The notes beneath the pieces were generated by a model. The model saw nothing but the letters and a program-made list of their open reading frames with translations, ran no database searches and was not told the DNA's origin. From Guillardia theta CCMP2712 (lineage: Eukaryota > Cryptophyceae > Pyrenomonadales > Geminigeraceae), in assembly GCF_000315625.1 (NCBI RefSeq), contig NW_005434656.1, positions 586,176 through 650,175 of the forward strand: a stretch of DNA of 64,000 bases, read 5' to 3'. This document shows positions 34,674 to 45,345 of the stretch, in pieces. Numbering within the stretch: the first letter of the stretch is position 1; each line of letters begins with the position of its first letter. The position numbers and the translations under genes are program-made.

Positions 34674-35282
34674 ATGACTCTCCCACTACCATCTCGCTAT
34701 GCTCTTGACGACCCGATGGCTTCTGATCCGTTCTTCCATCTACCTATTGATGCAGAAGTCAGTCATGGTGACCTAGCAACATCGTCCTCGTTTAGCACCT
34801 GCCTGTGCTCGAGCCTCGAGCTCGATGGCTGCACGGTGTGTAGGACATATCCTCGGCAGGACCAAGCCGTTGACCTACCTCGGATCGACAGTCCCCACGT
34901 AACTGCGAGCACGAGCACAGTAGCTGCACAACAGGAGGTCGAGGTGGGACGATGGGACGTGGCTGCCCGTAAGAAGCACAGCAAGGCGTGCATGGGCAAG
35001 AGCCGGCTCAACGTAGAGAACAAGGTGGAGATTGTCTGCCTCTATTATTCCTCTGCAGCGTCGTCGAGATACAGGAGGCCGATGCGCCAGCGGGACATCT
35101 CAAGGATGTACGGGAAGAGCCGTGCAGCAATCAGCAAGCTTCTGAGGCCAGAGTATGCTTTTGAGCTCATGATGACAGCGGAGGGTTTGAAGGTGCGCAA
35201 TCGCAGCGAGGTACTGGAGAACATCAAGCAGGACCTCCTCAAGGGTTCAGCATCCTCCTCGAGCCCCCCCAGCAGGGGATGA
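34674..35282 (+). CDS. CENP-B/Psq-type HTH DNA-binding protein, no transposase domain
   Basis: A single-exon ORF of 202 residues starts at ATG 34674. Residues about 110-165 read SRLNVENKVEIVCLYY, then RPMRQRDISRMYGKSRAAIS and KLLRPEYAFELM. This matches the helix-turn-helix at the N-terminus of CENP-B, Pogo and Tc5-like transposases (L-x-x-x-x-K-x-x-I-I ... R-x-I-A-x-x-Y-x-x-S-x-x-A-I-S-K-L-L). The N-terminal 100 residues are low complexity with several Cys. No DDE catalytic triad or second HTH follows before the stop, so it is either a domesticated transposon-derived factor or a truncated remnant. The GC-rich repeat-like flanks on both sides support a mobile origin. Confidence 0.6.
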   Translation: MTLPLPSRYALDDPMASDPFFHLPIDAEVSHGDLATSSSFSTCLCSSLELDGCTVCRTYPRQDQAVDLPRIDSPHVTASTSTVAAQQEVEVGRWDVAARKKHSKACMGKSRLNVENKVEIVCLYYSSAASSRYRRPMRQRDISRMYGKSRAAISKLLRPEYAFELMMTAEGLKVRNRSEVLENIKQDLLKGSASSSSPPSRG

Positions 35283-36587
35283 TGCCGAGACTTCATGTCC
35301 TATTGAGCTGATGCCATCCCATGCTCTGATTGAGTCTTTTTGGAGTTGTCCTCCGACCGGGCATCGTTTTGATTTCTGTTGAAATTTTTCAGCAAGTTGG
35401 TAGAACTCCTTAGTCCTGAAAGTGAATTCCGGCAGCTGGTAGAGAGTATAGTATGATTGTAGGTCTTTCATGTGAGACATTCTTTGACAGCTCTGTCTCT
35501 TTATAACGATAAACTTTGATAATGTCACACAGTCATATAGTCACGACTCTCAGCTAGTTACGGTGCTAGTACGGTGGTTGAAAAGTCGCGAGTCGCCTGC
35601 CGGGCACTGCCAACTGAGTCGGCCCTCAGTTGGCACCGTACTGCAATCTTACGGGTGACTGAAACCCGGGTGACCGACGCACTCTCAGCGCGGCAGAACG
35701 TGACTCGGCACTTCAGGCTACGGGGAGCAGAATCTGCCACGAATTCAATCATTGGTTCAAACGGTACTACGGTATCAGACTCCAGTAAGACTCTGCCTCG
35801 GCAAACTTGGGCTTAACTTAAGCTTAATCGACGGCAGCCACGGTCACTGGGGACTGCCACGGAGTGCAGAACTTCCTGGCCGCCTCCGAGTCCGCGGCAC
35901 TCCGGGAGTCGGCCGGGAGGGCCGCCACTGGCTCCAGGCTGCGGCGACTGCCCGGGCGGCCGGGCCGACTCGCGCCGGGCCGGGCCGCACTTCCGAAGTT
36001 CGCCGGCGGCCGCCCGGTGCACTGCAGCAGTGACGCCGGGTGGAAAATTAAACGGTTGAGTCAAAGTTGTAACGGTTGGCGTTCGTTGGATAAAACGAAC
36101 AGGATGGAGGAGGCAGGGCGGGGGGACGCGGAAGAAGGGGGGGGGGTAGGGAAGTGGGGAAGGACTCGGATGGTCTTCAAGGAGCGATCCAAGAGGTTGA
36201 GCAGAGAGTTTGGTTTGCTTGTCTCCGGGGATCTGATGTACTGCAACCTTGAGGAGCACAAGCAGAGATAGCACCTTGGGATGGGAAAGACCATGGGATG
36301 CCTTGGGAAGTGATAGGTAGCCTCGGCCAGTGCAGCCCAGACAGTGGGGACCAGATATGAAGGAGCAGAGGCAGAGAAGGGTTTTCAATGAGTGAAGGAG
36401 GGAGGCCCGGAAACGGTAGATCTTAGCAAGTGGATAGCACAGTACGTGTAGGATGATCTTGTATGCTGTTCTCTGAGTTGTTAGAAACTGATTTGCTTCT
36501 ATTTGCAGATTATTGGATATTAACGTGATGCCTTGCGCTTAGAAAACTCAGATTGCAGTCATACCTTACAACACATTGACTTTGCAC
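35283..36587. other. Intergenic: GC-rich block and a small uncertain ORF
   Basis: 35560-36060 repeats the TGACTC/GTGACC and CCGGGCCGGG composition of the 33.4-kb zone. A 56-codon ORF (36103-36271, MEEAGRGDAEEGGGVG to CNLEEHKQR) is open on the + strand but has no recognisable features; I do not call it a gene. Confidence 0.4.
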
Positions 36588-39500
36588 ATGTCGCCAAAGA
36601 GTTTCATAGTGACCTTGGTGTCTCTCTCGCTGGCGTCGTTATCTCGCGGGGAGGAGGGGGATGTTCTTGCGAAGGAGGACTTTCTTTCAGGGAATGACGG
36701 ATGGAAGCTCGTCGGTTCCGGCTGGAGCAACGAAGGGTTGATGCATGAAGCTAATCGTATCCTTGCATCCGAAGACAGGGAAAAGTTTGACAAGTCGTGG
36801 TGGTACGCTTCGCCGCCCACGTTCTACAAAAGCAACGCAGCCGATGCATACAACGGCTGGCTCAAGTATACTCTTGGCCACTTTGAGTATGAAGATCAGG
36901 GATCAAATGTTGTGTCAGACTATGATGTAATACTAGTGAGCAAACGAAAGCGATTTTCCGTTGGGCTCAAGGGAGTCTTCCAACTCTCAGACTCCACTCT
37001 CATGCACGAGTATCAAGTCAGACTCGAAGAGACTTTTCAGCCCAATGCATCCACTGCTTCATGGGAGCTCATCAATGGCAAGAAGGGAAAGCCAACGAAA
37101 TTTGACTTCGTTCAATGCCTTTCAAACTTGGCAGAAATCAGGATTCGTGGTTCATACTTCAAGGGCTTCGAAGTCTCTTTCTTGCAAGGTGTCTCGATCG
37201 TCGAAGGGCGTGTTGACAAATCTGGAAGGTATGAAGGCTGGGCTCAATCTGGAGGAATCAATCAGGGAGCAGAGTACGACTTGATCAACGGAGTGAAGGT
37301 CTACCGAGCTCGCAAGTCCGCACCGGCTGCTAGCGCTACCTGCTGTGCCAGCAAGACTTGTACAACGTCTGATCGTTTGATGCTCTATTTTGATCGCCCC
37401 GGATGCATGATGTCTTCAGATCCCTTCTGCTCCAGTCAATATGCGCAGTCCAAGGCAGCAGAAATAGTGGAAGGCACGAGTCTGAACGAAGGGAGGATAT
37501 TCGAACTTCCTCCACGTCCCATCTCTTGCAGCCGACTCATCGACTCGCATTCGTCACTCTGCAATGATGGAGTATGGGAGGTTGGAACCCACAATCAGAA
37601 CATGGGCTGGTCTGCGATCCCTCTCACAAAGCCTTTCATGCACTCGTTCTACTTCAACTCTGTCCCGCAGATCTGCTCGTCAGCCACTCTCACTGTGGAA
37701 GTGCACGGAGATCTGCAGTACGCTGGAGACAGCATTCTCGTCTATGGCGAGGACGGGGCATTCCTGGGCTCCTTGTTCAACGGCAACCTGACGTACATGG
37801 AGGAAGGACAGCGACCGTACGATCCGTCAGGGCCGCAGACTGTCTGTGACTCGCCGTCTGTCCGAGGCGGGTCCAGTCCGGATGCAGCTGGGAACACAAA
37901 CTGCAAGAACTGGGTGGGCGGAGGGGCTGCACAGTCGAGCTCACAAGGATCTGTTGCTGTTCCCTACAAGGACAGCATCGTGATATCGCAGTCAGCCATG
38001 CTCCGGTACTCTTCGGACGAGCAGATTATGTTTGCTTTCAAGTCCATCAGGAACGAGGGGCTGTACACCGGAACGGCCGACACCGCGTCCACCACCTACT
38101 GCCACAAATCACCTTCGTCGGGCGGGTGCAGTCTGGATGGAAGAGTTATCTTCCGCTCCCTCAAGCTCACCTTCTCTCCTGGGCTCTGTTTCTCTAAGAG
38201 GATCTTCCCCGAGGATCCGATCGCCGTAGACACAAACCAACAGGATCCCCTCCCCCTGACTATTCCCCTGTCGTTTTCCATCCCCAAGGGCAAGGGGAGC
38301 TTGCCATCAGGAGACGGTGTGATCTCTGTCGTCGCAGGCGCCCTCATGACCATCGATCGTGATAACTCCATCGTAAGAGCAACTCACGTTGACTCAGTCG
38401 GGGGGTGACAGTCTTGTGCAGGAAGCGTTCGTCTGCGCGGGGGCAGCGCCAGCTCAGGTAATTCATCCTTGCATCTGTTCGTGCAATCATGGAGGAGCAG
38501 GGAGTCGGCGGGTGTACATATGTCGGAAGAATGTTCGATCGATCTCCAGTGGATGGCCTGCAGTCGTCCTGGGCAGCCAACCCGATGCTCCCGAACCTCC
38601 TCAAGGAGCAGTACGCTAACATCACGGACACCATCACCGTCCCACGGGACATGCTGGAGCCTCTAGTGGTAGGGGACCAGGTGAGCCGGCCACCGGCCTT
38701 GGGCTATTGCTTGTCCTGACCCTCTTGCAAGGTTGGAATCGTCCTGAGGCTCAATTTTACGGGGAATCGCGCAGTTCGGATCAGCCCGATCTCGTTTGCG
38801 TACCCTCTCATGTCCTGCTTCCATCGCACCTTGTCTTCGGTGACCCCGAGCGGATGACTGGGAGGGAGACTGAGCGACAGGTTTCAGGGTCCAAACTTCA
38901 AGAGGTTCCTCGAGAGGCCCAAGGTCTACTTGTTCTCCGAGGACGGTGAGTCAGTAGACTCTGATGAGCTGGTTGGCTGAAGCTCTTTGACTTCAGGTTT
39001 CCCCGTGCCGGCTGGTGAGGTCACGATGACTGTAACGGCTAAGTGGGGACTGCACACAAGATACTCGGGCCTCAACAACTGCAGACTGGATGGAGGAAAC
39101 GCATGCGGCGGCAACTTGGAAGGGATGCCGAAGCTGAGAGTGGACAAGGTAGAGAGGATCTCCCACCTTCTTGCTCGTCTGATCTGATCGTCTAGGACAC
39201 GCTGGACAATCTCGGAGTGGTGACGGTGTGGAGGGAGCTGGACGGAACCGAGTGCTGCCCAAGCTCACAGGCTGACGTGATCACCAACGTTGTCTGGGGG
39301 ACTGGCAAGGTGACTCTCTTGACTCTCCCCTGCTGGCTTCTCACTCTCCCGCAGCTCGAGAACTGCTCCAAGTCCATGAAGCTGTCAGTGTCGGGGGGCT
39401 CGGGCTCAGGGTTCACTGCGGACATCGCGGAGATCACTTCGTTAGGCTCGATCTCAAGGGTCACCATCACCAACAACGGCAGGGGCTACACCTCCGACCC

Positions 39501-40476
39501 CTCCATCGTCGCCAGCGACGCCAAATGCAGGTGCACCCCGAAGACCTACACGTGCAGCAGCGGCAACTTCGGCTCGGCCCTCACGCCGGGTACTCACGGG
39601 ACCACCTTCACCTCTGCTGATGCCTGCGTCTCCTCCTGCACCAACGTCGACGGGTTGCATGGCCTGTGCTGTCCCCCCGGCAGCCAGGCGTCGCTAGACG
39701 GCGACATCCCCGTCTGCAACCCTCCTGTGAGCCTCCCCGGCAACGTGGCTGGGAACCTCGACAGCTGCATCCGCCCGGTGCGCACGGGATGCGGGGGGTT
39801 GAGCGTGTGCTCGGCAACGGCCACGTCGCAGCAGGAGAACGTGATCCGCCGCCTCTACCCGGAGCTGGTGGAGCAGCACAGGAAGTGGCCGCACGGCTTC
39901 AACTACCTGCAGGTGCACGCGGGCTACGAGGGCGAAGCTCTCGGGAACTTGTTCCTTAAGGACTACACCCAGGTGCTCGCCCGTCTCCATCCCCCCTCCC
40001 AATCGGCTTTTCTCCTGCTTCCAATCTCTCACCCCCCGCCCTTCCCCTTCTACATCCCCCCTGACGCTCGCCCAGTACTCTCCGCACTCCTTCTACGTCG
40101 ACTCCATCAAGATCCCCGCCGAGACCTTCAAGCGCGCGATGGAAGGCAGGAGGCTCGAGTTCAGCATCTCCACCCCCCCCGGCAACGAGCCACTCGAGAT
40201 CGCCTCCATCACCATTGGTTACCCGGTGACAATGTACTCACAAGCTCCCTCCCTCCTCACGCTCCTCAGGTCCTCGACCCCTCCGACGCTCAACTCGTTT
40301 CCAAGGACTCCGTTGACCTCACGGAGCTTCCCAGTGATCACTGGCTCGGCCCGGCCCCGAGCTTCTTGAGCAGCACATGGAGCGGCCAGGGAGACCCAGA
40401 GGTGACAACGCAGCCGACCTCGTCGACTTTTCAACGTCCTTCCTACCAAGGCTCTCCCATAGTAGCGCAGAACTGA
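36588..40476 (+). CDS. Secreted Cys-rich protein with an N-terminal laminin-B (laminin IV) domain
   Basis: Ten exons join in phase: 36588-38372, 38422-38457, 38501-38680, 38732-38839, 38888-38945, 38997-39148, 39196-39309, 39355-39972, 40076-40225 and 40270-40476, for 1135 residues. The ATG at 36588 gives a signal peptide (MSPKSFIVTLVSLSLASLSR). Residues about 28-220 are a laminin B domain: EDFLSGNDGWKLVGSGWS, SWWYASPPTFYKS, NGWLKYTLGHFEYEDQG, SDYDVILVSKRKRFSVGLKG. The remainder is Cys-rich and glycosylatable, with a G-S-G-x-x-A-x-I-A-x-I ... I-T-N-N-G-R-G-Y-T-S-D-P strand pattern near residue 770. There is no membrane helix. A matrix or surface role is likely. The last intron is optional: splicing at 40401 would give an earlier stop near 40461. 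Confidence 0.75.
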
Positions 40477-40548
40477 TTCCTCTCCTCCTCCTCCTCCTCC
40501 TCCCCTTCTGATTAAGAGCCCCGAGCTCCTAAAGTTTCGTTGGCGTGC

Positions 40549-42478
40549 TCAGTCGCTCTTGACACTGCGGAAGATTCTCCACACGAACACTCTGGCTCCA
40601 AGGTAGCCGATGGCCCCGCAGATGATCCCCAGACCCTGAGTGTCGGTCAGCGCATCGTCCCTGACCCTCACAGAGCTCTCACCACACACATCATGAGAGT
40701 TTGTCCGAAGTAGAAGCAAGTTTGAAACAAACCGTACCTGCATCGCTTCAGTGAACCAGAGCACTCTACCGTTACTCTTCCCTCTCTCCCTGCTTCCCCC
40801 CCCTCCTATTCTTCCCTCTCCCTCACATCTTCGTCTTCGCCATGAAGAAGTAGATGGCGTAGAGGAAAACATATCCAGAAATCGATGCCGAGGACCAGAA
40901 GACAGTCCACGGCCACCTGTAGTCTTCCGCGTTCAGGAGGAAGTAAGTGATGACGATGCTGACGCAGGAGGTAACGATGAGCATGATGGAGAAAACGAGC
41001 AGGATGAAGCCGTAGACGTAGTAGAACTTGTAGTTCCAGAAGGAGGTGAAGATGAAGTACATCTCGATGAAGATGCTGCCGAAGGGAAGGAGGCCACCCA
41101 GGGGGATGAGGATGGAGAAGTTCAGGTACCAGCGCTTGTCTGGGATCTGCCGGGGGATCAGCGCGATCCGTGAGGGCGGCTGGTAAGGCCTGGCGAGGTT
41201 TCTCCCCACGATCGTCCCAAAGAGAACGAGGGGGAAGGAGACGAACAGCCAGATCAGGAGGAGGATCACCATGGTGCCGAAGGGGATGGCGGCCAGGGAG
41301 CTGTAGGAGACGGCGACGAGGTTGAGTGACATGGTCACGAGGACGCAGAAGCCGCTGTAGCCGCAGGCTGTGAACATCATCGTCTTGATCCACGAGTTCC
41401 CCTTGCTCTGCACGTAGAACTGCCCGCTGACGTACCCGGCCGCGAAGGAGGAGAGGGCGTACACAACGACGGCGGTGGAGGAGACGGCTCCTCTCCCGAT
41501 GTAGAGCGTGCCAATGATGGACAGGATGGTCGTGCAGTAGACCATGAGGATCAGCTGGATTCCTGTGCCAATGAGACCGCAGAAGAGAGGATAGTAGGGA
41601 GGAAAGCGGAACACGTCTCCCTGCACCTGCTTCCATCCTGTGTCCTCCTGTCCCTCCCCTAACGATTCCTCCTCGTCCAGGTGCTTGGAGTACTTGTGGA
41701 AGTCGCTCTTGAGCGTCCTCATCAGGATCAGCCCCACCAGTCCCACGAGGAAGATGACCATCATGAAGGAGTTGAAGATGGAGAACCAGTGGATCTGATG
41801 CTCGAAGAAGTCTTGGTCCAGGTACCTGTTGAACCTCTGCGAGAACTTCTTGCTTGTTGGGTGCCACTTCACAGAGTACGTCCACTCCAGCTGCTGGTTC
41901 AGCTTCAGCAGAGCTGGGTTGTCGTTGGTGAGATTCACTTCGATGATTCTATCTCCGTTGTACGCGATGCTGAAGTGCTTGTGCGTGAAGATGTATTTCT
42001 CGTCGTCGCCCGAGTGATTCCCGAGCTTGCTCTCTCTCACCTCCCCCACCATCGCCCACATCGGCAGCTCGTCAAGGACCAAGTTGAACCAGTAATGGTT
42101 CGACACTGCGTACTGGAACATGTCCAGGGACCGCTTGTCCAGCTTCACTGCGCAGTTGAGGGCCTTCTCGACATCGTGCTTGAATGATATGCCGTAGTCG
42201 CTCTTCACTAGAGAGTTCCCCTCCAGCGCCTCCCCCAGCCCTGCCCACTTGGACTGCCACTTGTCCGCGTTGAGCCGGCAGAATGGCAGCGTGTAGTAGG
42301 AGTAAGTCTCCTGAGGGTTCTCATACGGCCCGATCTTGTTCGCCCACAGCGTTACAGACTCGTTATCTGTGTACCTCTGAGTTCGCTCGTCTGCCTTGAC
42401 GGCTCCTGCCAAGACAAGGAGGCAGAGAGCAAGCTTCATCGCCCCAACCCGCCGAAACATTCGTGACCCTCGGCACAT
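40549..42478 (-). CDS. TM9SF3: Transmembrane 9 superfamily (nonaspanin) protein, TM9SF3-like
   Basis: Three exons (40827-42478, 40683-40737, 40549-40635) encode up to 597 residues. A second ATG at 42439 starts directly at the signal peptide MKLALCLLVLAGAVKA and is the more likely start (584 residues). The luminal domain has the family motif NKIGPYENPQETYSYYTLPF. Nine membrane segments follow, with FGSIFIEMYFIFTSFWNYKF, YFLLNAEDYRWPW and the end KMYGLFQTCFYFGQTLMMC then GYLGARVFVWRIFRSVKSD. The C-terminal wording is closer to TM9SF3/TM9SF1 than to TM9SF2/4. These proteins reside in Golgi and endosomes and assist sorting of membrane proteins and adhesion. The C-terminal Lys-x-Asp resembles the family's COPI-type K-x-D/E signal. 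The gene is convergent with the laminin-B gene, 72 bp apart. Confidence 0.92.
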
Positions 42479-43445
42479 CCCCGATCCCCTAGAAAACCAG
42501 CATGCAGAATGCCTCGATCGATGCGCCCTTGAAAACAGAGGACCCTACAAAGTTCGCCGGGCTCCTGCGCCAAAAATCACATAATGAGGATCACATTCGA
42601 TGCTGGTTGAGGTGAAATAAGAATTTTCCCTCATTTCTCCAATATCTTTCCAGCTTATCTTCAATACTCTTCTCTTGATGCAGTTTCGTCCATTTTGAAA
42701 ACCCAGGCAGATTTCGTTTCCTCACTTACATGGTAACTGTCTTTACCCCTCCTTGGCTCATCGTTATCTTCCTGACCCACACTATTTTATAAATGTATCC
42801 CAATTCTTCTCTTACTCTTCTCTTCTCTTTTTCCTTTCTGTCATACAATCCATATTACTTTCTTGCTATCACCCCTCCCAGCTCTCTGCCCTCCACGCTT
42901 CCCCTCTACCCTGCTCTCCCCTGTCCTCTTCTATCTTCCTCGCCACCATCTTTCTCCCTTCTCCTCCTCTCGTTCCTCCTCTCCTTCCCGTCCATTTCGC
43001 TTCTCCTCGCTCCTCAGCTTCCTCTGCTTCGCTTCCCCGTCACCTGCCATCGCAGAGTTGTGATCACCCCACCCCACCCTCACCCTCGAATTTTCACCCC
43101 ACCCATTCCTTCCGAATTAAATCCACCCACCCCCATCTGAACATCCATATGTACCCCCATTTACCCACTACTACCCCACGATTTACATGAAACACCCTAC
43201 CCCTTCGACTAGCAACCGCTCACCCCACCAGGTCTCTGAGGCAGGCTTGTCGAATGGGCACTGACGCTGCACTCAGCCCGAAGTCCACTCCGAGGGTGCG
43301 TCACTGAGACGGTGATCGGACTGGGGCGCCGCGGTCGGGGTGGCCCGGCGCCGTCAACCAGCCTGACAATCGCAATGGTGACTCAGCAGTACTCAGACAG
43401 CGGTCACGGGTCACATGATATGGTATCTGCCAATCAACACTTTAC
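42479..43445. promoter_or_regulatory. 5' intergenic region of TM9SF3: pyrimidine- and CACCCC-rich
   Basis: 42800-43060 is a C/T-rich tract. 43055-43215 contains many CACCCC/ACCCACC words. 43235-43425 is a GC-rich block with CACTCAG, GTCACTGAG and GTCACGGGTCAC words. No exon is seen. Confidence 0.4.
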
Positions 43446-45345
43446 TTAGACTGTCAACTTGGTCCGCAAGAATGCTCGGGTGAAGCCCTTCAGACAAGGA
43501 AAGTTCGACAGGCGTGATAGACGAGAAAGCCAGATGGCGAGGAGGATGCCTGGCGATTGACACATGATCTTCATCCTTCGCGATGCTCCTCGCAGCTTCA
43601 TCCGCCAGATCTTCAACAGTCCTGCTGCATCCTTCCTGCATTGCTTGCACCACTTCACGTGCGACATGAGGTTTCTCCATCCCCTCCTCAACAGTTTCAA
43701 CCTAGCTCCTGACTTTCTTCTCTCGTCGCCCATTCTCCTGTCCTTGGCAGTTTTTCTCTTCGAGACAACTGAAGGTTTCAGCAGCAAATATTTTCTCTTG
43801 GACGGTGACGGCCTGAGAGGCTCATCGCCCCTCAGATCGACTGTTCCTAGACGGTCTACCAGATCATCCACTGCTTGGAGATCTGGCGAAAGTGGTTCTC
43901 TACCCTCCCTGCTCAGATTGTCTTTGTCTATCGATAGAGCGATTCCATCTGTGTCAAGTTCTTCAACCGCACTACCATGACACACCAAAGGCTCCCGTTG
44001 AACAGCGCTGATGAAAATACTCTCCTTTTCATCACTGCTGACTGTGTCTTTGCCCTCGATTACTTCACTGCCCCCCTTGCCTTGAAGCTCTTGCACCATC
44101 AAAATTTCAAGTTCAGACAAGAACTGAGCTTCCCAAATCTTGTAACAATTTTCTCGTGTCTGATTAGGCTCATTCTTGTAGACAACCATTGCGTTCTTCT
44201 CGAAACAAGGTAGAGATGATCTCGAGTCCGAGTCCTTTTCTGTCGCAGTGCTCGTCTCCCATTCGACCTGCTTGGCATGTCTGGATTCTTCCCACGCTGT
44301 ACTCATGAGCGTTGGTAGCGTACTCCTGACGAAGTTGGCGATCTCATAAAGGTTCATCCCGGCTTTCACAGTCTCTCGTAGGACGAGAGCTCCGACTCGG
44401 AGCGTGGTGAAGGCCGATATCTTCATCTTTTCGCTGCCCAGCTCTTCCATGAGTCCCCTGACAAGGTCTGGAAACACCTCCTTTGACAGTTGCTTCTCCA
44501 ACATTTTCTTGACGCATTTGAGGAATGGCTTCTTTGCCTGCGGCCAGGTCTGCCATGCGAAGTACATGTTCTGCAGCAGCTCAAGGTTCGGGCCAGTCAT
44601 TGGCGAGACGATCTCGGGTAGACACAGGCCATGATCTATCGGGAAGAGTTCTTGCGAAGAGCCCCGGTGATTGGGGTTAGAAGACTTACGCAGGAGAACG
44701 TTTCCCTCGTGTCTGTCGACGTTGAACAACAAGATGTCGAGGCATCCAATCTTAGGATCAGCTTCAGTTTCAATCGCATACACACACACAAGAATAGACC
44801 TTGTGCACTTCATTCGCTGAGATGCCACTCGGCCCTCGATCGCTCATGTCGATAGACGAAGGGACATAACGCTGGACTGATCCGAGCCTCTCCCCATGAG
44901 GAGTTCGTACTTTCATGACTGTTGTGTGGGGAACTCCGCTGTAGCCTCCAAGGATTCTACTCGACACGGCGTACGCAGCTTCTTCACGAGGAGCACACTG
45001 ACCGCTGACCAAGGCCCATTTTGTGACGTCTTCAGGAACTCTTTCCTCATCCAGCGGCTGCACCAAGATAAGAAGCAAGCTTGACCAGGGAAGGCAGCAG
45101 ACCTTGAAGACAGCGACGCCCTCGCCTCGCGAGTTGCTCAGCAGGTAGACTCCACTGGTTCCCTGGAGGGTCTCACTTGGTATCAGTTCCTCCAAGATCC
45201 TAGGGCTCAAAGGAGCAGCGAACTGCAATGGCAGTGAGCACCAAACCTTGAAAAGCAACACTCTATGGTGAACCTCGTTTGGAACAATTTCTTCACAATC
45301 GCCTTCGTCGTCGATCTCGCAAGAGTCCTTCCTGTTCTCGTCCAT
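43446..45345 (-). CDS. Phosphatidylinositol 3/4-kinase-family protein (plant PI4K-gamma / type II-like)
   Basis: Exons 45103-45345, 44800-45057 and 43446-44750 encode about 601 residues (a 39-nt in-frame intron may lie inside the last exon near 44650-44690, giving 588). The glycine-rich/ATP part is GVYLLSNSRGEGVAVFKPLD, followed by GQCAPREEAAYAVSSRILGG and GVPHTTVMKV. The catalytic loop is DILLFNVDRHEGNVLL and the metal motif is LFPIDHGLCLPE. This order and the 'D-R-H-x-G-N' plus 'P-I-D-H-G' motifs identify the type II/PI4K-gamma group, in which some plant members phosphorylate proteins rather than lipid. The C-terminal 200 residues are Ser-rich then strongly basic. A non-ATG reading extends upstream to 45399; the ATG at 45345 (MDENRKDSCEIDDEGD) is preferred. 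Confidence 0.8.

Noticed and set aside
36103-36271. 56-codon ORF (MEEAGRGD...)
   Set aside because: It has no recognisable feature and sits in the GC-rich repeat-like zone; length is within chance.
40806-41885. 359-codon minus-strand ORF overlapping TM9SF3
   Set aside because: It is an alternative frame of the TM9SF3 gene, Arg/Leu/Pro/His-rich without membrane segments.
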